DNA from: an uncultured Roseibium sp.
GTDB taxonomy: Bacteria > Pseudomonadota > Alphaproteobacteria > Rhizobiales > Stappiaceae
DNA: 64,000 nucleotides
Direction: 5' to 3'
Assembly (NCBI RefSeq): GCF_947496995.1
Contig: NZ_CANMFD010000001.1
Span: 492,692-556,691, forward strand
Within the stretch, counting starts at the first letter, position 1. Every line of letters begins with the position of its first letter. Both the position numbers and the translations under genes were made by a program. The notes beneath the pieces are model-generated. The model was not told the origin of the DNA. It was given only the letters and a program-made list of their open reading frames with translations, and did no database searches. Below, in pieces: positions 54,534 through 63,453 of this stretch.

Positions 54534-56842
54534 AGTATGTTTGCCTCGACGACGATGCCGTTGCGGAGCTTATTTCGGGACGCGAATATCAGTCTATCGA
54601 TTTTGAGGAAGGTGATAAACTTATTCAAGCGCTGGTCGGAAAGGTACAATTTTTGGCTAAATTAGGAAAAGTTATACTTTACCAAGATCAAGAAGGAGCA
54701 TTTCTAACTACAAAAGGTAATTGGAAGCAAAAGAGATACTTAGTAATAGATTGCGAACAGTCGTCCTTATTCACTCAATTGCGTTCGGGGGAGACGCTTA
54801 CGTCATTCCAAAAGCTTCTTAGGTTTTGTAGCAAGTACTGGTCAGGGGCAACTTACAATAAATCGGAGAAGTTAATCAGCGGGACATCTAAAGCTGTGAT
54901 TTTTCCGCTCCCCTACACAGAGAGAGCTCCGTTTCGAATAGCGATTGAACGCGAGCCGCTAAAGCAACGCCTTAAGAAACGCGAAATGGATGGACGCTTC
55001 TTGTTGGTCTATAAATCTGGTTATGAAGCGGCGGACTCTGCGACGGAGCAACCGGAAGAGACAGTTTTTCGGAGAGTTTTCGAACGCTTGCCTGGTGTTT
55101 ATAAAGATGTTTCTGAGGCGGCGGAAGAGATCGCAAGCGCAGAAAATAAAGGCCAGATGATTTCGACTGAACTTGCTACAACTCCTACGACAGTTCTGCC
55201 AGCACATATGCCCCTTAACGACTGGCTACCTCTTCTAACCAAGCAGCAACGTAAGTTTATTTTTGCCGAGGCCACTACTCCGCACAGATTGCAAGGTCCA
55301 GCAGGCACTGGTAAAACGCTTTCACTTATGCTGAGAGCTATCCGTGTACTGCGTCAGGCGGAGAGTAAGAATCAAGATTTTCGTGCGCTTATCGTTACAC
55401 ATAGTGAAGCCACTCGAGAAGCAATTGAAAGTTCACTTACTGTAATCGATATCGAAGGGTATCAATACCGAGATAAAAAGAAGTCAGAAGTTTCTTTGTC
55501 GGTTGAAACTTTAGCATCTCTTTGCGCGGGATTTTTGAGTCAATCGATAAGTGAAGCAGAGTTCATCGATAGAGACGCAAATGATTCAAAAATATTGCAA
55601 AGATTATATATTGAGCAGGCCATCGCCGAGGCACTAGACGAAGATATGCCTTCATTTAGTCCGTATCTTTCTGAAGAGTTTATTTCGCAAATAAAATCTT
55701 TTACATCTTCCGAGCTTTCAGTTTTATTTCAGCATGAGATCAGCGTTCTAATTAAGGGGCGAGCCGGTGATTCCTTTGACGTCTATAGAAAATGTCCGTC
55801 CATTAAGTATGGTCTTCAGGTTTTCAATGATGCGGATAAGGGTTTCGTATTCAGCATCTTTAAGAGATATCAAAGGCAATTAGAGACTTCTAGCCAATTC
55901 GACACTGATGATGTTGTTATATCGGCAATTGGACAATTAGATACGCCGATCTGGCGTCGACGTAGATCTCGAGAAGGTTATGACTTTATAGCCGTAGATG
56001 AAACGCACTTATTCAATATGAATGAACTTCATGTTTTTCATCATTTCACTCGCGAGGTTGGTAAGTTTCCTATCTCTTTTACAGTTGATCAAGCTCAGGC
56101 AGTTGGTGATCGAGGCTGGGATGATATTTCGTCTCTCTCGGATCTGTTTGGCTCAGAAGTTGACGTGAGCCAAGAGCTTACATCATTCACCGCAGTATTC
56201 AGAAGTTCTCCACGGATCACTGATTTTTCGCAAGCTGTGCTAGCTTCAGGTGCAACGCTATTTACTAATTTTAACAATACTTTATTGGGTTCTCATAGCA
56301 TATTTACACCAGAGGAGGAGAGAAGGTCTAAACCTGTAAAATATATAGAGTTTCCTGATGACGCCGCTATGATTGCTGGGGCGCTTAAGAGAGCTGACGA
56401 GTTGCAGTCAGAAACTAAAACTAATAGGTCTAAAGTTTTAATAACAAGTCATTCTGAAGAGATAATAAGTGAGATTTATGAATTAGCCAAAAGTAGTAAT
56501 AAGCCAGTAACAATTTTGGAGAGGCGCGGCGATTTTGTCAGGCTGAAACAAGCTGAGCAGTCAGGACATCTAGTGCTTGGTCATGTAGATTTTGTTGGTG
56601 GGCTTGAGTTCGATGTAGTTGTAATTGTCGGAGTTGATAAGGGCCGCGTTCCGAGCGAAGGCGAGAGTGAGACCTCAAATTCGCGTAGTTTTGCCGCTTA
56701 CTCAGCCCACAACAGACTATATGTAGCTTCTTCTCGTGCTCGATTTGCTTTGAATTTGTTGGGGGTTAAATCGAGAGGCCCCAGCGATTTACTACGGGGT
56801 GCTGCGCTAGGCGGGCTAATTGAAGGTGTTCCAACATTTTAG
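54530..56842 (+). CDS. UvrD/Rep-like superfamily 1 helicase with unknown N-terminal domain
   Basis: 770 residues. Residues 1-235 are an unrecognised domain. The SF1A helicase follows. Q-motif LTKQQRKF; Walker A GPAGTGKT (about 256-263); motif Ia ALIVTHS; motif II FIAVDETHLF (about 490); motif III FTVDQAQAVGDRG; motif IV FRSSPRIT; motif V VGGLEFDVVVIVGVD; motif VI NRLYVASSRAR (about 727). All ATPase motifs are intact, so it should unwind or translocate on DNA. No nuclease motif is evident. AT-rich, foreign codon use. Translationally coupled to protein A. It is convergent with dnaE2. Confidence 0.88.
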   Translation: MKYVCLDDDAVAELISGREYQSIDFEEGDKLIQALVGKVQFLAKLGKVILYQDQEGAFLTTKGNWKQKRYLVIDCEQSSLFTQLRSGETLTSFQKLLRFCSKYWSGATYNKSEKLISGTSKAVIFPLPYTERAPFRIAIEREPLKQRLKKREMDGRFLLVYKSGYEAADSATEQPEETVFRRVFERLPGVYKDVSEAAEEIASAENKGQMISTELATTPTTVLPAHMPLNDWLPLLTKQQRKFIFAEATTPHRLQGPAGTGKTLSLMLRAIRVLRQAESKNQDFRALIVTHSEATREAIESSLTVIDIEGYQYRDKKKSEVSLSVETLASLCAGFLSQSISEAEFIDRDANDSKILQRLYIEQAIAEALDEDMPSFSPYLSEEFISQIKSFTSSELSVLFQHEISVLIKGRAGDSFDVYRKCPSIKYGLQVFNDADKGFVFSIFKRYQRQLETSSQFDTDDVVISAIGQLDTPIWRRRRSREGYDFIAVDETHLFNMNELHVFHHFTREVGKFPISFTVDQAQAVGDRGWDDISSLSDLFGSEVDVSQELTSFTAVFRSSPRITDFSQAVLASGATLFTNFNNTLLGSHSIFTPEEERRSKPVKYIEFPDDAAMIAGALKRADELQSETKTNRSKVLITSHSEEIISEIYELAKSSNKPVTILERRGDFVRLKQAEQSGHLVLGHVDFVGGLEFDVVVIVGVDKGRVPSEGESETSNSRSFAAYSAHNRLYVASSRARFALNLLGVKSRGPSDLLRGAALGGLIEGVPTF

Positions 56843-56938
56843 GTTTCTGGCGGTTGGTGCAGGTGGTTTCACTTGTGAGCGCGACATTTAACTAAGAGCA
56901 TGTGTCGTTTTGGCAGCCGCATGGTATTCTTCTCCCCC

Positions 56939-59900
56939 TCAATGAAAATCCCTGCTCGGAAACAGCCTCTTCGCCTGATCCCGCGGATGCATCGCCCGGG
57001 GCTTCGGGGCTGGCTGTGGTTTCATGTGGGCGGGGACGTCGTCGGTCTTGGCTGTGGTCTGCCCCAGCACGTCGCCGTTCGGGTGGCCGAGCAGGGAGAG
57101 GTCGCCGGAGCGGTCCTCTATGGTGTCGGCGATCAGATGCACGACCTGGCCCTCGCGTTCCAGACGGCCGGTGACCTTGACGAGGCGGCCGCCGAGGACG
57201 GTGGGGCGGTATTTTTCGTAGATTTTCGGCCAGACGACCACGTTGGAAACGCCGGTCTCGTCCTCCAGCGTCAGGAAGATCACGCCTGACGCAGTGCCCG
57301 GCCGCTGGCGGGTGATCACCAGCCCGCAGACGGAGACGCGGCGCGCCTCGCGCGGAGAGAGCACGGCCAGCCGGTCGTGCGGGGTCAGCTGCGCGATATG
57401 CGGGCGCAGCAACTCCATCGGGTGGGCGCGCAGGGTCAGGCGTGTCGAGAGATAGTCCTCCACCACCTCCTGGCCCAGATGCATGGCCGGCAGGGTGACC
57501 TGCGGCTCGAAGATCGCCTCGCCGTCTATCGGATCGTTGAAGAGCGGCAGCGGTTTCGGGCTGCGGATGGTCTTCACCTGCCACAGGGCCGCGCGGCGGC
57601 TCAGGCCCATGCCGGCGAAAGCATCGGCCTCGGCAAGGCGTTCCAGGGTCGCCGGCGCGACGCCGGTGCGCAGCCAGAGAGATTCCGGGTCCGGATAGCC
57701 GTTGCCACGCGCCGCAACGATCCAGGAGGCGTCCTCCTCGCGCAGGCCCTTGATCTGGCGGAAGCCGAGCCTGAGCGCCAGCGCGCCGTCGCCGCGCCGC
57801 TCCAGCGTGCAGTCCCAGGAGCTGGTGTTGACGCACACGGGCCGCACCTCCACCTGGTGATCGCGCGCGTCGCGGACGATCTGCGCCGGGGCGTAAAAAC
57901 CCATCGGTTGGGAGTTGAGCAGCGCGCAGGCGAACTCCGCCGGGAAGTGGCATTTCAGATAGGCCGAGACATAGGCGAGCATGGCGAAGGCCGCCGCGTG
58001 GCTTTCCGGAAAGCCGTATTCGCCGAACCCCTCGATCTGGCCGAAGCAGTTCTGCGCGAACTCCAGCTGGTAGCCGCGCTCCAGCATGCCGGTGATGAAT
58101 TTTTCCTTCAATTGGCCGATGGTGCCCATGCGCCGGAAGGTCGCCATGGAGCGGCGCAGCTTATCCGCCTCCGACGGGGTGAATCCGGCGGCGACCACGG
58201 CGATCTGCATCGCCTGTTCCTGGAACAGCGGCACGCCGAGCGTCTTGCCGAGCACCTCCTCCAGTTCCTTCGAGGGGAAGACGACGTCCTCGCGGCCCTG
58301 ACGGCGGTTGATATAGGGGTGCACCATGCCGCCCTGGATCGGCCCGGGCCGCACGATCGCCACCTCGATGACCAGATCGTAGAATTCGCGTGGGCGCATG
58401 CGCGGCAGGAAGTTCATCTGCGCCCGGCTTTCCACCTGAAAGACGCCGACCGCATCGGCCACGCACAGCATGTTATAGGTGGGCGTGTCGTGCTGCGGCA
58501 CGCTCGCCAGCGTCAGCTCGCGGTCGTGATGGTCCTTCAGGAGGTCGAAACACTTGCGGATGCAGGTCAGCATGCCGAGGCTGAGAACATCGACCTTGAG
58601 AATGCCGAGCGCATCGATGTCGTCCTTGTCCCATTCGATCACCGTGCGGTTTTCCATGGCGGCGTTCTCGATCGGGCACAGCGCGTCGAGCCGCCCCTGC
58701 GTGATGACGAAACCGCCGACATGCTGGCTGAGATGACGCGGAAAGCCGATGATTTCGCGGATCAGCTCGATGGTCTGGATGACACGCGGATTGGTGAGGT
58801 CGAGGCCGATCTCCTTCACCCGGGTTTCCTCCGGCCCCGTGTTCGAGCTGCCCCAGATCTGCCCGGTGAGGGCGGCGGTGACATCGGCGTTCAGCCCCAT
58901 CACCTTGCCGACTTCGCGGGTCGCCGCGCGCGAGCGGAAATGGATGACGGTGGCGCACAGCCCCGCCCGGTGGCGGCCGTAGCGCTCGTAGATATACTGG
59001 ATCACTTCCTCGCGGCGCTCATGCTCGAAATCGACATCGATGTCCGGCGGCTCGCCCCGGTGCTCGGAGATGAAGCGCTCGGAGACCATGGTGATCGTCT
59101 CCGGCCCCACATCGGTGATGCCGAGCGCGTAGCAGATGATCGAATTGGCCGCCGAACCGCGCCCCTGGCACAGGATGCGCCGGCTGCGGGCGAACTGGAT
59201 GATGTCGTGCACGGTGAGGAAATAGGCGGCGAATTTCAGTTTGCGGATCAGCGCCAGTTCCTTTTGCGCCAGCGCCTCGGCGCTTGCCGGCACGCCCTGC
59301 GGGTAGCGCCGCTCCAGGCCCTCCCGCGTCAGCCGTTCCAGCCGCTCCTGCGGGCTCTCACTGCCGGTGACTTCGTCCGGATATTCATAGGAAAGCTCCG
59401 ACAGGTCGAAGCTGCAGCGGGTGGCGATCTCGATGCTCCGCCGCAGCGCCGCCGGGTGGTGGCGGTAGAGCCGGGCCATGTCGGCCGGCGATTTCAGCCG
59501 CCGCTCGCCGTTGGGCAGGGCGCGGGTGCCGATCTGATCGATGCTGCAGCCCTCGCGCAGGCAGGTCAGCACGTCGGCCAGCCGCCGCCGCCCGGCATGG
59601 TGCATCAGCACGTCGCCGACGGCGACCATCGGCGCGGCCAGAGAGTGAGCGGCCCGGGCGCAGGCGCGGAACCATGCCTGGTCCGAGCCGTCATAGCGCG
59701 GCGCGGCGCCCAGAAACACATGCCCGGGGACGGCCTCGCGCAGCCGGCGGATATGATCCTTAGCCGTCTCACAAAGGGCCATCGCGGGACCGGACACCTG
59801 CGGCAGCGCGATCAGGATCAGCCCGGCGGCGGCGTTCACAAGATCGGCGAAATCGAGATGGCAGTCGCCCTTCTCCGCGCGCCGCTTGCCGAGGGTCAGC

Positions 59901-60433
59901 AACTGGCTGAGCCGTTCATAGGCCGCCCGGTCGCTCGGCAGCGCCACCCACTCCACCGGGCTGTCGCGCAGCACCAGCCGGGCGCCGACGATCAGTCTGG
60001 GCAGCCTCAGGGGAACGGATTTCGAGGCCGCGCGGAGCGTGGTCGCGGAGGTGGCTGCACCGGCAGCGCTGGTGTCGGTTTCGGAGACGGTTCCAGCCGG
60101 GTCTTGTGGCGCGGGTAGGGCCAGGGGAAGCGGCGGCGCGGCAGTGGTGACCTGACGGGAGGACGGATCGGTCTGCGCATGCGAGCGCACGGGCACGCCC
60201 TCTTCCGCCGCCGCGCGTTTGATCTCCTTCAGCGCCGAAAACGCCCGCACCACTCCGGCCAGCGAATTGCGGTCGGTAATCGCAATCGCCTCCAACCCCA
60301 GCGCCGCCGCCCGCGTCACCAGTTCCTCCGGATGGGACGCCCCCGTCAGGAAGGTGAAGTTCGACGTCACACACAGCTCCGCATAGCGCACCGGCTCGAC
60401 GCGGAATGTGTCGGGGGAGGGCAGGGAACTCAT
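56939..60433 (-). CDS. dnaE2: Error-prone DNA polymerase III alpha subunit DnaE2
   Basis: 1164 residues. PHP domain at the N-terminus (YAELCVTSNFTFLTGASHPEE, ITDRNSLAGVV), then polymerase III palm with the catalytic aspartates in PPDIDVDFEHERRE (about 464). It contains VIEWDKDDIDALGILKVDVL, the helix-hairpin-helix region, and an OB fold near the end. Damage-tolerant synthesis with ImuA/ImuB is the known role. An extra low-complexity Pro/Ala/Thr stretch of about 65 residues (about 78-145, e.g. ATTAAPPLPLALPAPQ) interrupts the PHP domain. Normally imuA-imuB-dnaE2 are contiguous; here 3 kb separate imuB from dnaE2. Confidence 0.95.
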   Translation of the reverse strand: MSSLPSPDTFRVEPVRYAELCVTSNFTFLTGASHPEELVTRAAALGLEAIAITDRNSLAGVVRAFSALKEIKRAAAEEGVPVRSHAQTDPSSRQVTTAAPPLPLALPAPQDPAGTVSETDTSAAGAATSATTLRAASKSVPLRLPRLIVGARLVLRDSPVEWVALPSDRAAYERLSQLLTLGKRRAEKGDCHLDFADLVNAAAGLILIALPQVSGPAMALCETAKDHIRRLREAVPGHVFLGAAPRYDGSDQAWFRACARAAHSLAAPMVAVGDVLMHHAGRRRLADVLTCLREGCSIDQIGTRALPNGERRLKSPADMARLYRHHPAALRRSIEIATRCSFDLSELSYEYPDEVTGSESPQERLERLTREGLERRYPQGVPASAEALAQKELALIRKLKFAAYFLTVHDIIQFARSRRILCQGRGSAANSIICYALGITDVGPETITMVSERFISEHRGEPPDIDVDFEHERREEVIQYIYERYGRHRAGLCATVIHFRSRAATREVGKVMGLNADVTAALTGQIWGSSNTGPEETRVKEIGLDLTNPRVIQTIELIREIIGFPRHLSQHVGGFVITQGRLDALCPIENAAMENRTVIEWDKDDIDALGILKVDVLSLGMLTCIRKCFDLLKDHHDRELTLASVPQHDTPTYNMLCVADAVGVFQVESRAQMNFLPRMRPREFYDLVIEVAIVRPGPIQGGMVHPYINRRQGREDVVFPSKELEEVLGKTLGVPLFQEQAMQIAVVAAGFTPSEADKLRRSMATFRRMGTIGQLKEKFITGMLERGYQLEFAQNCFGQIEGFGEYGFPESHAAAFAMLAYVSAYLKCHFPAEFACALLNSQPMGFYAPAQIVRDARDHQVEVRPVCVNTSSWDCTLERRGDGALALRLGFRQIKGLREEDASWIVAARGNGYPDPESLWLRTGVAPATLERLAEADAFAGMGLSRRAALWQVKTIRSPKPLPLFNDPIDGEAIFEPQVTLPAMHLGQEVVEDYLSTRLTLRAHPMELLRPHIAQLTPHDRLAVLSPREARRVSVCGLVITRQRPGTASGVIFLTLEDETGVSNVVVWPKIYEKYRPTVLGGRLVKVTGRLEREGQVVHLIADTIEDRSGDLSLLGHPNGDVLGQTTAKTDDVPAHMKPQPAPKPRAMHPRDQAKRLFPSRDFH

Positions 60434-60510
60434 CGCCGGCCTCCGTCCCGCCGCATGGGCCGGGAGGCGGTGCCGAAAGGCAGCCTTTCTCCACCCGGTT
60501 TTATTTTCCT

Positions 60511-60855
60511 GGCCGCGCGGCGAACACCACTCTCCCCCCTTGAGGGGGAGATGTCAGCTCTGCTGACAGAGGGGGGTGAAGCGTCGCGGCGCATTCTGAA
60601 AGGCTGTGTGTGCCGGCAGGCCGATACCCCCCTCTGTCCCCTGCGGGGACATCTCCCCCTCAAGGGGGGAGAGAATGCGCGAGCGGCGAGGGGGTTTGGC
60701 TGGCGGTCATCCCCGCTGCTCGCAGACCTGCCCGCACCCCGCATATGCCATGCCGCCCCGGCCTTGAGCCGGGGCCTCGCCTTGGGAGTGGGCTGAAGAG
60801 GTCCCGGATCAAGTCCGGGACGGCGGCGGTCACTGCCGGTGTCAAAGGGAAGCTT
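60511..60855. repeat. 345-bp tandem repeat, unit 1
   Basis: Starts GGCCGCGCGGCGAACACC. Contains two arms, about 60531-60578 and 60625-60673, that are imperfect inverted copies of each other (CCCCTTGAGGGGGAGATGTCAGC... and ...GACATCTCCCCCTCAAGGGG). The double palindrome follows at 60755-60821. No coding frame in it is credible. Confidence 0.9.
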
Positions 60856-61200
60856 GGACGCGCGGCGAACACCCCTCTCCCCCCTTGAGGGGGAGATGTC
60901 AGCTCTGCTGACAGAGGGGGGTGAAGCGGTGCGGCGCATTCTGAAAGGCTGCGTCTGTCGGGAGGCCGATCCCCCCCTCTGTCCCCTTTGGGGACATCTC
61001 CCCCTCAAGGGGGGAGAGAATGCACGAGCGGCGAGCGGGTCTGGCTGGCGGTCATCCCCGCTGCTCGCAGACCCGCCCGCACCTTGCATATGCTCCGCCG
61101 CCTCGGCCTTGCACCGGGGCCTTGCCTCGAGGGCACGCTGAAGAGGTCCCGGATTAGGTCCGGGACAGCGGCGGCCACTGCCGGTGTCAAAGGGAAGCTT
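60856..61200. repeat. 345-bp tandem repeat, unit 2
   Basis: Starts exactly 345 bases after unit 1 with GGACGCGCGGCGAACACC and carries the same arms and double palindrome (61100-61166) with scattered base changes. Confidence 0.9.
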
Positions 61201-61435
61201 GGCCGCGCGGCGAACACCCTTCTCCCCCCTTGAGGGGGAGATGTCAGCTTTGCTGACAGAGGGGGGTGAAGCGGTGCGGCGTACTCGAAGAGGGATTGTC
61301 TGCCGGGAAGCCGATACCCCCCTCTGTCCCCTGCGGGGACATCTCCCCCTCAAGGGGGGAGAGGGTGGGCAAGCGGCGAGGGGGTCTGGCTGGCGGTCAT
61401 CCCCGCGGCTCGCAGACCCGCCCGCATCCCGCATA
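61201..61435. repeat. 345-bp tandem repeat, unit 3 (truncated)
   Basis: Starts 345 bases after unit 2. Carries both inverted arms, then breaks off at CGCATCCCGCATA just before the stop of the Fic gene (61439). The double palindrome half is missing here. Confidence 0.88.
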
Positions 61436-61438
61436 ACG

Positions 61439-62980
61439 CTATTCAGGGCGGTACATGCTGTCAGATGTGTCGAAGTCATTTTGCAAATCGAACTCTTCCA
61501 AAACATCTGTCGCAACTTTCTGGATGATCTTGATCTCAAGTTCTGTGAGTTCTGAGAATTTTGTCAGGGCTTTCTGCGAAAGAGCGCCCTTCCCCTGAAT
61601 CAGGAGCTGGGCCAACAGCGATGCCCTTCTGTCAGGCATGTCAATTCGCTCTTTGATCTCTTGCGAGATGGCATCGTACATACCAATGAAACTTAATTCG
61701 TCTCGAAGGTCTTTTCTGACGGTTTCTTTAATTTTCGAGTACAAATACTCGGTGATCGTTGTTGCGTCGAAATATCTGTAAAGATCGCAGGTGTCGTTTT
61801 TGACCGATATTTCTTTTTCCGGTGTCCAGGACCATTCGATGAACGGCTGTATAGCTGCGGAAAACGACTCCAGAGCCGCATCGTAGCCGCGACGGTCTCT
61901 TACAATTGCAGCGCTGATTGGGAAGAGAACATCTTTCGGAGTGTACCCCTCCGACGAGAGGATGTTGTGCATCAGGAAACGGTGAATTCTTCCATTTCCA
62001 TCTTCGAACGGATGGATAAACACAAAGCCAAAAGAGACCAATGCTGCCGAAACTACGGGATCCACATGTCCTCGAAGTTTAGAGGCCATGTCCGCCCACC
62101 CTGAAAGCAATGACGGCACATCCTCAGGTTTCGGGCATATGAAGTGGACGATCTCTCTATATCCCCCGGCAGTCTCGCCGATAAAATTCTGAAAGTCCCG
62201 GATGCCGGTGGCTGCATATCGCGGGTCGACAATGCTGTTCTGAAGGGACAGCAAACGTGTCGGGTCTGATAGATCGAACTTCTCGGCACCTCGGAGGGCG
62301 GCCACAAATCTCTCAGCCCGCATCCCGGAAGCCACTTCGTTTTCTATTTGGAAAGTGGACTTTGTTTCCTTTGTGTACAGGAAGTTTACCGCCCTGGTGA
62401 GGATGTCGGGATCACAGCCGGATACGAGCTCGCTTGCTTCACTGTTCAGCGCCTCGGCCTGAAAGCTTTTAATTTGCTCCGTTCGCCGAACTGTCGGACA
62501 AAAGGTTCGTGTCCCCAGGAGGTTGTCTATAACCTTGTGGCGCCTGGATTGACGTCCGTCGGTAGCTGTAATGTGAAATTTCTCGTCCAGCGCGTTTATA
62601 TAGGTGACGGCCCCAAGATCTGGAATGTCCAGCGTTTTGTCAGTCAGCCACTCATATAAGAACCACGCCCTCCGGGAATATGCTCCATTCGGTTCAGAAC
62701 GGATCCAGTCTTCAAGTTCACGGTGGTCAGCAACCTTGAAAAGATCCGACAAGACACCAAGGTCTGTTGGCTCATAACGGAGCGAGAATTTCAGGTGGCC
62801 GGCTAAAGTGTCTTTCGGAGCGTAGCTGGCCGTGTACTTCTCAATTGTTACCCCATTTTCTGTAGTTGTTTTTCTGGCGCCCGGACCGACAACTGACATG
62901 AGGGAGGGTGACGGAACTTGAAGTCCGTATTTTTCAATTAGTGCCGATTGACCGACATATTTATTTTTATCAGTTGTCAT
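61439..62980 (-). CDS. Fic-domain protein (probable AMPylase)
   Basis: 513 residues. The Fic active site is HPFEDGNGRIHRF (about 322-334), complete with the catalytic histidine and the phosphate-binding GNGR. An inhibitory motif TFQIEN at about residue 210 fits (S/T)xxxE(G/N), placing it with class II Fic proteins, which self-inhibit. The C-terminal 150 residues are helical and unassigned. Expected action is transfer of AMP to a hydroxyl of a target protein. Base composition is lower in GC than neighbours. It is inserted between dnaE2 and imuB within the repeat array. ATG 62980 is preceded by GGGACG. Confidence 0.9.
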   Translation of the reverse strand: MTTDKNKYVGQSALIEKYGLQVPSPSLMSVVGPGARKTTTENGVTIEKYTASYAPKDTLAGHLKFSLRYEPTDLGVLSDLFKVADHRELEDWIRSEPNGAYSRRAWFLYEWLTDKTLDIPDLGAVTYINALDEKFHITATDGRQSRRHKVIDNLLGTRTFCPTVRRTEQIKSFQAEALNSEASELVSGCDPDILTRAVNFLYTKETKSTFQIENEVASGMRAERFVAALRGAEKFDLSDPTRLLSLQNSIVDPRYAATGIRDFQNFIGETAGGYREIVHFICPKPEDVPSLLSGWADMASKLRGHVDPVVSAALVSFGFVFIHPFEDGNGRIHRFLMHNILSSEGYTPKDVLFPISAAIVRDRRGYDAALESFSAAIQPFIEWSWTPEKEISVKNDTCDLYRYFDATTITEYLYSKIKETVRKDLRDELSFIGMYDAISQEIKERIDMPDRRASLLAQLLIQGKGALSQKALTKFSELTELEIKIIQKVATDVLEEFDLQNDFDTSDSMYRPE

Positions 62981-63206
62981 TTGCGTCCCGCATAGGTTTC
63001 GAGAGGTCATCACTCTCATGCAAAAATACTCAGTTGACTGCGAAAACATTCAAAATTCTGGAATCACGTTTGAAATCGCTCAAACTACCGGCAATTCAAC
63101 CCCTTCAAAAATACTCAGCCTCCTCCAAAAATAATCAGAAAAAGATAATTATTTGAAAATTCGTTCAATTTCAGTGTGCGGAGATAGAAATACCTTATTT
63201 ATCAGA

Positions 63207-63431
63207 GCTCCCGGATCAAGTCCGAGACGGCAGCGGTGTCTGCCGGTATCAAAGGAAGGTCTGGCCGTGCGGCGAACACCCCTCTCCCCCCTTGAGGGGG
63301 AGATGTCAGCTTTGCTGACAGAGGGGGGTGAAGCGGTACGGCGTACTCGAAGAGGGATTGTCTGCTGGGAGGCCGATACCCCCCTCTGTCCCCTGCGGAG
63401 ACATCTCTCCCTCAAGGGGGGAGAGGATGCG
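63207..63431. repeat. Fourth copy of the 345-bp repeat family (partial)
   Basis: Begins with the second palindrome half (CTCCCGGATCAAGTCCGAGAC). It then carries the unit boundary GGCCGTGCGGCGAACACC at 63263 and both inverted arms, ending before the imuB stop. It is in the same orientation as units 1-3, so the Fic gene is flanked by direct repeats. The rest of 62981-63206 is AT-rich and shows no gene. Confidence 0.85.
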
Positions 63432-63453
63432 CGAGTGGCGAAGGAGCAAGGCA

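Noticed and set aside
53652..56842. Gabija (GajA/GajB) system
   Set aside because: The helicase is much longer than GajB, and the partner has no OLD ATPase or TOPRIM motifs.
57377..60118. Plus-strand open frame of 913 codons opposite dnaE2
   Set aside because: Antisense artefact of a high-GC gene; dnaE2 on the minus strand has complete polymerase motifs.
60511..61435. CRISPR array
   Set aside because: Units are 345 bp, contiguous, with no short repeats and unique spacers, and no cas genes are present.
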